Shown here: one piece after another, positions 58,440-64,000 of the stretch
How the letters are laid out: each line of letters opens with the position of its first letter
Position numbering within the stretch: position 1 is the stretch's first letter
NCBI RefSeq assembly: GCF_932294415.1
Contig: NC_065542.1
Coordinates: 56,044,406 to 56,108,405, forward strand
Direction: 5' to 3'
Source of the DNA: Quercus robur
Lineage: Eukaryota > Streptophyta > Magnoliopsida > Fagales > Fagaceae
Length of the DNA stretch: 64,000 nucleotides
The notes under the pieces: model-generated
The model's input: the letters and a program-made list of their open reading frames with translations, nothing else
Databases searched by the model: none
What the model was told of the DNA's origin: nothing
Translations under genes and position numbers: made by a program

Positions 58440-59720
58440 CCAACACTTTTTAAAAAAATAAAAAATAAAAAAGAATTCAAATTACACTACTTTTTTAGTA
58501 AAATTTGATTGCGGAGAAGCCCAGCAAACTCATTCTCTCATGGATAGCCCACAATTGAAATTGGACTTGGAAAATGACTCAATTTAATTTTTAAGTCCAG
58601 ATAATCATAATTGATTCCAACCCAAGTAATACCCTCAGTCCTCATACCCAGCTCTTGTTTTGTATGAATTTCCTTATTCAATTACAACTCATTGGATGCA
58701 CTTATCTATTCAGTTTTTTTTTTTTTTTTTTTTTTGAATCTCACTTCTTACAGTTTTAACAAATTAGTAAAAATAAACCCCAGACACACACAATAAAAGA
58801 GCACTTATTTTAGCAACAAGAAAACAATTAATAAAAATTCAATATATATACACACACCTATATAATGAATTGACAAAATATATATTCAATTATGTATTGT
58901 AGCACATATTTTTGTTAATTTAATATAAGAGCTAGACCCTTTTGTAGTGGTACTTTTAAGTATGGAGTTTAAACTTGGTGAGAGAGTATAATTAAATGTT
59001 TAAGCTTGGTACTTTGTCCATTTTTCTCCCTTGACTATTTTTTCTCTTAATTAAGACATTAAAATTTCTCTTAATTGCACTACACGGCTAATATGACTCA
59101 ATGCATGCACAAAACTAATTCCAAAGGGCGAATTACAACTTGCCCATCTGTGGTTTGGTCGAAATTTAACTTGCCTACTTGTGGTTGTAAACTCCACACT
59201 TTACTTGCCAGAGGGACCAAAATGAGAATAAGCCCAAAATGTAGGGATCAAAAGTGTATTTTTGCATTATGTTTTACAACTTAAATATTGAAAATTTGAT
59301 GAGAGTGAGAGAGAGAGATTGATCGATCGTAAAGCAAAAGAAGAAGGTCGCGTAGGCCCATGGGACCAGACCAAATAAGACAATTAGTTTACGACAATAA
59401 ATTAGATAGACCCAAAAATAAATAAATAAATAAATAATCAATCAGCAAATGAACTAAGGTTATATTCGTTTTGACTAAAAACATTTTTTTTCCCAAAATT
59501 TGGCTTTTTATAATCAATTGTTTGGTATGGGAAAAATAGAAATCAACCCCCCAACCCCAAAGAAAAAGGTTTTTGTGATAAGCTAATGAAAACAAGCCTA
59601 ATTGAAGCAATCACCTAACATAGTCAGTATCTTTTTTAAAATGACATACCGGAAATTGATAAATGCCTCGACATGCAAAGACATTTTTCCCATATAAAAC
59701 TCATTCTCAACCATTAGGAG
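58440..59720. other. gene-free stretch
   Basis: A poly-T run is at about 58715-58735. Bases 59123-59225 (CTGTGGTTTGGTCG, GCCTACTTGTGGTTGTAAAC) resemble a diverged terminal repeat of the Mutator-like element at 11050-12428. No gene. Confidence 0.35.
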
Positions 59721-59721
59721 G

Positions 59722-60042
59722 TTGTCTTTGAAGGAGATTCACAGGAGTGCATTCAAGCTATTCGTTGTAATTATTAAACTTGGCTGAATCTATCCCAAAA
59801 CCATCCTTTTGTTGGACTACCTAGAGATGCTAATATGGTAGTCCACTCTTTAGCAAAATACTGCATAAGATCTGTAGTTTCTGGCCATTTTGATCTTTGC
59901 AATTGCCCTCCATGTTTTGTTAATCCTATTAGGCAAGAGGCTGGCTTAGTTGCGGTGGTTTAATTTTTTTTTTTTCTTGCAGTTGTTGGATTAAAATTTT
60001 TCATTCATATTAGACAAAAAAATAAATAAATAAATAAAAAAG
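59722..60042 (+). pseudogene. LINE RNase H-domain 3' fragment
   Basis: Reads FEGDSQECIQAIR, then after a shift NHPFVGLPRDANMVVHSLAK, the C-terminal RNase H portion of plant LINE-type pol proteins (GDS and RDAN--HSLAK motifs), followed by a 3' tail and an A-rich end (60018-60042). Frame-shifted and truncated. Confidence 0.65.
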
Positions 60043-60191
60043 TGACCAAACAAGTCCATGATTAACCAATACTCCCAACAATATTTCCACAAGCAGCTGC
60101 AAAATATGGCTAGATTTCATTTTATTCATAATCGATCGCGACTTTGACTACATGGTCAAAGTGTTTAACACTACGCATTGAAGTGAAAATT

Positions 60192-60600
60192 TCAGAGTGT
60201 TTGACACACACAAACACATTTTCCTCCTAAACACTGCGCGAAGTGTGTTTTTTTCTTAGCATTCTTACATTGAACATCACAGGGCGTGATACAGTCACTA
60301 TCCTTAGAACAAGCGTCGATCGTAGACACTTTTAGGGCAGCCTCATAATCGCACTTGCCACTACTAAAACAGGCACTAGCTGCCTTTTTACAGTCTTCAG
60401 TAGAATCACACGAAACTTTCCCCATTGCCTTTGCTTCAGCTCTTAGCACCTTGGACAATGACAAACTTGCATTCAAAATAATTTCATAATTTTCATTAGC
60501 TACTTCTACGTGGTGTGAAAAAATTATACTATTGTATCCATGAGAGGGAAAGGAACTAACAAGATGCAATGACCAGTAGGATCATGACCATGGAAGCCAT
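60192..60600 (-). CDS. small secreted cysteine-rich (defensin-like) protein
   Basis: The main frame ends at 60192 and carries about 75 cysteine-rich residues with 12 Cys in spaced pairs, finishing in a G-K-C-x-C-x-C motif like plant defensin-like (DEFL) peptides. Upstream, an ATG at 60600 starts a short hydrophobic signal-type sequence (MASMVMILLVIAS) in another frame, stopped by TAG. A GT at 60560 (GTTAGT) could be the donor of a short intron whose acceptor restores the frame; two AG sites with suitable phase exist. I infer a two-exon gene with an N-terminal secretion signal, but the exact junction is unsettled and an intron of ~60 bases would be unusually short. Role, by family only: extracellular defence or signalling. 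Two decayed paralogues lie 2 kb away. Confidence 0.65.
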
Positions 60601-60834
60601 CTTGGAAGAAGCAAGCTCCATATTCTCTATGCTTGTGTGGATATAGGAAAACTAGGACTTCCCTTGGGTTTTCTCTGCTCAATAGAATAGGATCCCCTAT
60701 TGGCAATATTTATATGGGAGGGCACATCCCATTTAGAAACAAGCATCCTCTATCCTTGGAAAGAAATGTTGGTTTTAGGTAATTTGAAAAATGGTTTAAA
60801 TAATTTTCACCATTAGCGGTAACTCAATCTTGAG

Positions 60835-60942
60835 CATGGTTGTCAAAATCGCGATCCGGATCGTAAATCGCACGATTTTATGATCCCATCTCACATAAAA
60901 GTTTAAAATCGTAACAAGATCGCAAAAATGGTAGGATCCCAA

Positions 60943-60998
<56 letters not shown>

Positions 60999-61793
60999 AG
61001 CCAAATGGTAGGATCTCATACGATCCTACCATTTGGCTTGATTTTCTTTTTTTTTTCTTTTTTTTTTTTAAGTTGGATTCATTTGGGTAAAATAATCCAC
61101 CTAAACCCACAAGCCCAATGGGTTATCAGAAGCCCAATAATGAATTGAAGTTCCAAATTTACCCCTATGTCAACATAAAATATCAAAAAAACCTGTAGTA
61201 CTTAAGTTTAACGTTGTGGATGTTGATACTAGGAAGGATATAGATGATGAAATGGGATATGACAATGGCAGTGATTAGATTAGAATAACCTTAGAATGGG
61301 AATTCTTTTTTAGATTTCATATTTATAATTAGCTAGTTTACCTTAAATTGAGAATTCTCTTTTGAATTACATATTGTAAATTTGTAGTTAGCTAGTTTTT
61401 ATATGCTAACTAGCCTAACTTATTTTGGATTTGAAACTTAGAATTTGGAAAACATTTTCCATATGTATAGATAATATTTTGGTACTTAGTTGTTAATTAA
61501 ACATGTACTGAACGGTTTAGATATATTATGTCAAAAGTTAGATATATTTTGTTTCGTTAGAATGACATAAGAACGATGTAGTGCGTGCAAACTACATTTT
61601 ATGATGCAATATTTTTTTTAATGGATGGATTCATATTTTAAATGATTATATAACATACAAAGTTACTATCAATAGGTTTTTTGCTTAAAATCTGAAAATA
61701 GGTCGGATCTTACGATCCAGAATCTGATCCTATGATCCACGATCCTACTTACCTCCCACGATCTTACGTAAGATTCCAATTTTGACAACCTTG
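60835..61793. mobile_element. hAT-type non-autonomous element, 959 bp
   Basis: Identical 8-bp flanks ATCTTGAG at 60827-60834 and 61794-61801. The ends CATGGTTGTCAAAATCG and CAATTTTGACAACCTTG are inverted repeats. Many GATC-containing words (CGATCC, GGATCGTA) recur near both ends. Inside are a ~50-A run (60946-60995) and a hairpin whose arms contain AAATGGTAGGATC. No transposase. Confidence 0.85.
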
Positions 61794-61801
61794 ATCTTGA
61801 G

Positions 61802-62405
61802 TTTTAAGAGCCATATTGTTTAGACATTTTGAGAGCTAAAAAAGGTAGTTTAGCAAAACTTGACTTTAATGATATGTTAAGCTAGACAATAAATAAGGGA
61901 CTACATTTTTAAATCTGCAGATTTTCATGTTTCAAAAAAGGCAATTTCACAATTGTTTTTTAATATCGCGCTATTTGCAAGATTAATTTTCAGCAAACTT
62001 TTCTGCTTGAAAACCTAAAATAGCCTCAAATTAAATTTAGGTTTTCCTTCGTGCTGAAGGCCTTTTCTTTATCTCTTGATTTTTACTCTCCATTTTATTC
62101 CTTGAATGTCTTTATATTTATGTTTCATCAAGTGGGCATGAATTTACTTGAATATCGTACTACCTTATGGCTGCAATACATATATACAAATATATATTTT
62201 TTGGGGAAAAAATCTAACTTCATTTTAAAATAATTTTGCTTGTTATTGGGTTATTTGATCATGAAGTAGAATTAATTTAGATTAACAAAATTTTGGACTT
62301 TTTATAACTTTAAAAACCACATTAACATAATTTATTATATTAAAAAACAATTTCTAAAAGATTATGTTTATGTGTAGGAGAAAACATAAAATCAAAATCT
62401 CATAT
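61802..62405. other. AT-rich gene-free stretch
   Basis: No gene or bounded element recognised. Confidence 0.45.
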
Positions 62406-62526
62406 TTTATATAGTATTTTACTAACCACATTGATGTATGATAGGTGGCAGTCTCATATTGTTAATCACATAAATTGTGAGCATATTACCTAAGATAGTG
62501 TGTGCATCAAATATTATAATAGATTA
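62406..62526. repeat. direct repeat, right copy
   Basis: Counterpart of 58316-58436, about 90% identical by eye. Confidence 0.85.
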
Positions 62527-62536
62527 CCTTATGACG

Positions 62537-63120
62537 TGTTAGGACATTTGTGGAACTTGTTAGAACTTATGTCATGTAAAATTGGCAAATCCTTTGACAA
62601 AATGCACTTTACTTGTAATTGGGTAGATCAAGGATATGTTTAATACTTCAAGGAACAAGAGTTCAAGTCTAATATTAAGGTCATGTGAGTTTGTCCAGGA
62701 AACAAGTGAAGAAGTACTGTTCATCAAAGCTTGACTGATAGCTCGACAAATAAATCTATTGAGATTTAATGTATAATTCTTGACAGCTCTTGACTGAAGC
62801 TGTATCTATCTAGAATTTCAAAATTCAGATTTCTAGATCTGTTTTTCACGCATATCCAAGTTATTTGTGTAGGGTTTCTTTTCTCACAACCCTAGACATA
62901 TATAAGAATTATTTTATGGGCCGTCAAAGGTGATGCAACTTAATGTAAAGTGATTATTCTCTAAAATTGTGACCGGAGACAATTTGTCCTAATTCATCTT
63001 TCTCTTGAAGAAGCTGCTTCGTTTTTGCGTTAAGGGTTTTGTAACCAAGAAGCTTATTGATCTTCATCTTCTGGATGAACTGAAGAACTTTGCAGCCAAC
63101 ATCTTTCTCATGTTGGTGTG
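62537..63120 (+). mobile_element. LTR-like sequence of a retrotransposon
   Basis: Starts TGTTAGGACATTTG; contains an ACATATATAAG promoter-like box near 62905 and a leader-like stretch with GGGTTTTGTAACC. The landmark order resembles LTRs of plant Copia elements; the right end and target duplication are not defined. Confidence 0.4.
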
Positions 63121-63125
63121 TTAGT

Positions 63126-64000
63126 TGTTAGGATTAGTACCCTTAAATCCTATTGTATGATGCTATGTATGTTATTATGTATGACATTATGTATGATTTA
63201 ATGTTGTGATTAATAAATTTGTTTTATTATTATCTAAAATAATGGTAACATGAATATTCGAACATTATTATATAGTCCATAAGATGCATAGTATGTGATT
63301 TATGTAAAAAGTCACAAAAGATATAAATCACAAGTTCTTTGTAAACTCAGAATTTTAGTTCGTAGTCGGTGATGAAATTGGGCATTTCATATGCGAAGAC
63401 TATAACATATCAACTAAGATGATTTGTCTTGATCATGGAAGTGGAGACTTCTAGTTGATGTGTTGATATATTTTAAAAGTTAAAACATATTGAACTGGAC
63501 CACTGTGAGATTTATTATTCTACTAACGACTGTCAAATGAATAATAAATCTCACGACTTCTATTTACATGAACTCTTAATCCTAAGATAATAATGGACCT
63601 GATATGAAGTGTAGGTTGTTTTGATATATCAAGAGCGAGATCTAAAGTAACGGTCAAAACTTCAGTATGTTGGGCAGCCACATTTAGTGCTGATGGAACA
63701 TATATTCTTAAGATGAAATTCATAGTCTCTTAACGGAGATATAAAATATTCTCTTGAGATAAGTTTAATGGGTTCAGTTATTTAGAGAGTTAGGCCTAAC
63801 CACTTTAGTAAGGAATTACATGATGAATAACTTAAAAAGATTAAACCGGATACTCAAGAATTAAGATGTAATAATTTACAAAGTAGCAGTCTACATTCAT
63901 GACTTTGTATTATTACGAATATTTTATGAAAGAGTTGCATTTACAATAAAGTTTCAGGATATAATTTATTCAAAAGGCCTAGAGTGCAATTATATTTATA
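63126..64000 (+). mobile_element. probable LTR start, cut by the window edge
   Basis: TGTTAGGATTAGTACCCTTA is a typical retrotransposon LTR start, followed by hundreds of bases of non-coding AT-rich sequence with ATGTATG repeats. The element continues beyond the window, so its type cannot be confirmed. Confidence 0.4.

Overview
This window is nuclear DNA of a woody dicot, most likely Fagaceae (oak/chestnut/beech group). Introns are long and AT-rich, and transposable elements and their remnants fill most of the sequence. The broken gag-like protein at 7.0-9.6 kb belongs to a retrotransposon family I associate with Fagaceae. The family assignment is inference; that it is a plant is secure.

Few genes look intact. 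(1) A seven-exon purple acid phosphatase 15 type gene on + (18421-25324, 543 residues) has all seven metal ligands. (2) An intronless RING-finger protein gene lies on - (28412-29590). (3) A small secreted cysteine-rich, defensin-like gene lies on - near 60.2-60.6 kb, with two degenerate paralogous fragments at 58.0-58.3 kb. Broken host-gene pieces are the first two exons of a WDR12-type ribosome-biogenesis gene (4970-5425, -) and the first three exons of a phosphomannomutase gene (41657-43323, +). Both carry in-frame stops, and the phosphomannomutase piece has also lost its catalytic nucleophile.

Layout: 0-6 kb holds retroelement remnants, a dispersed repeat pair and the WDR12 fragment; 6-11 kb a dead gag-like gene antisense to a neighbouring LTR; 11-18 kb a Mutator-like element, hairpin MITEs (one split by a solo LTR), a Harbinger-type MITE and a Helitron-like end; 18-25.3 kb the phosphatase gene with a LINE in its last intron; 28.4-29.6 kb the RING gene; 31.1-34.3 kb a 3.2-kb hAT-type fold-back element made of ~27-bp degenerate repeats; 36-40 kb a long hairpin, two solo LTRs and a Helitron-like piece; 40-45 kb a Harbinger-type MITE and the phosphomannomutase pseudogene with a second hAT element in intron 1; 45.8-49.4 kb a recent ~0.56-kb duplication flanking rearranged CACTA-like elements; 49.8-51.8 kb a Helitron; 51.8-53.5 kb a solo LTR with a MITE in its first bases; 54-64 kb LINE, CACTA-transposase, hAT and LTR pieces around the defensin-like gene.

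The real genes are functionally unrelated neighbours. Many of the elements are bounded by target-site duplications that can be read directly in the sequence (8 bp for hAT, 9 bp for Mutator, TTA/TAA for Harbinger, 5 bp for LTRs), and those boundaries are the best-supported calls apart from the phosphatase and RING genes.
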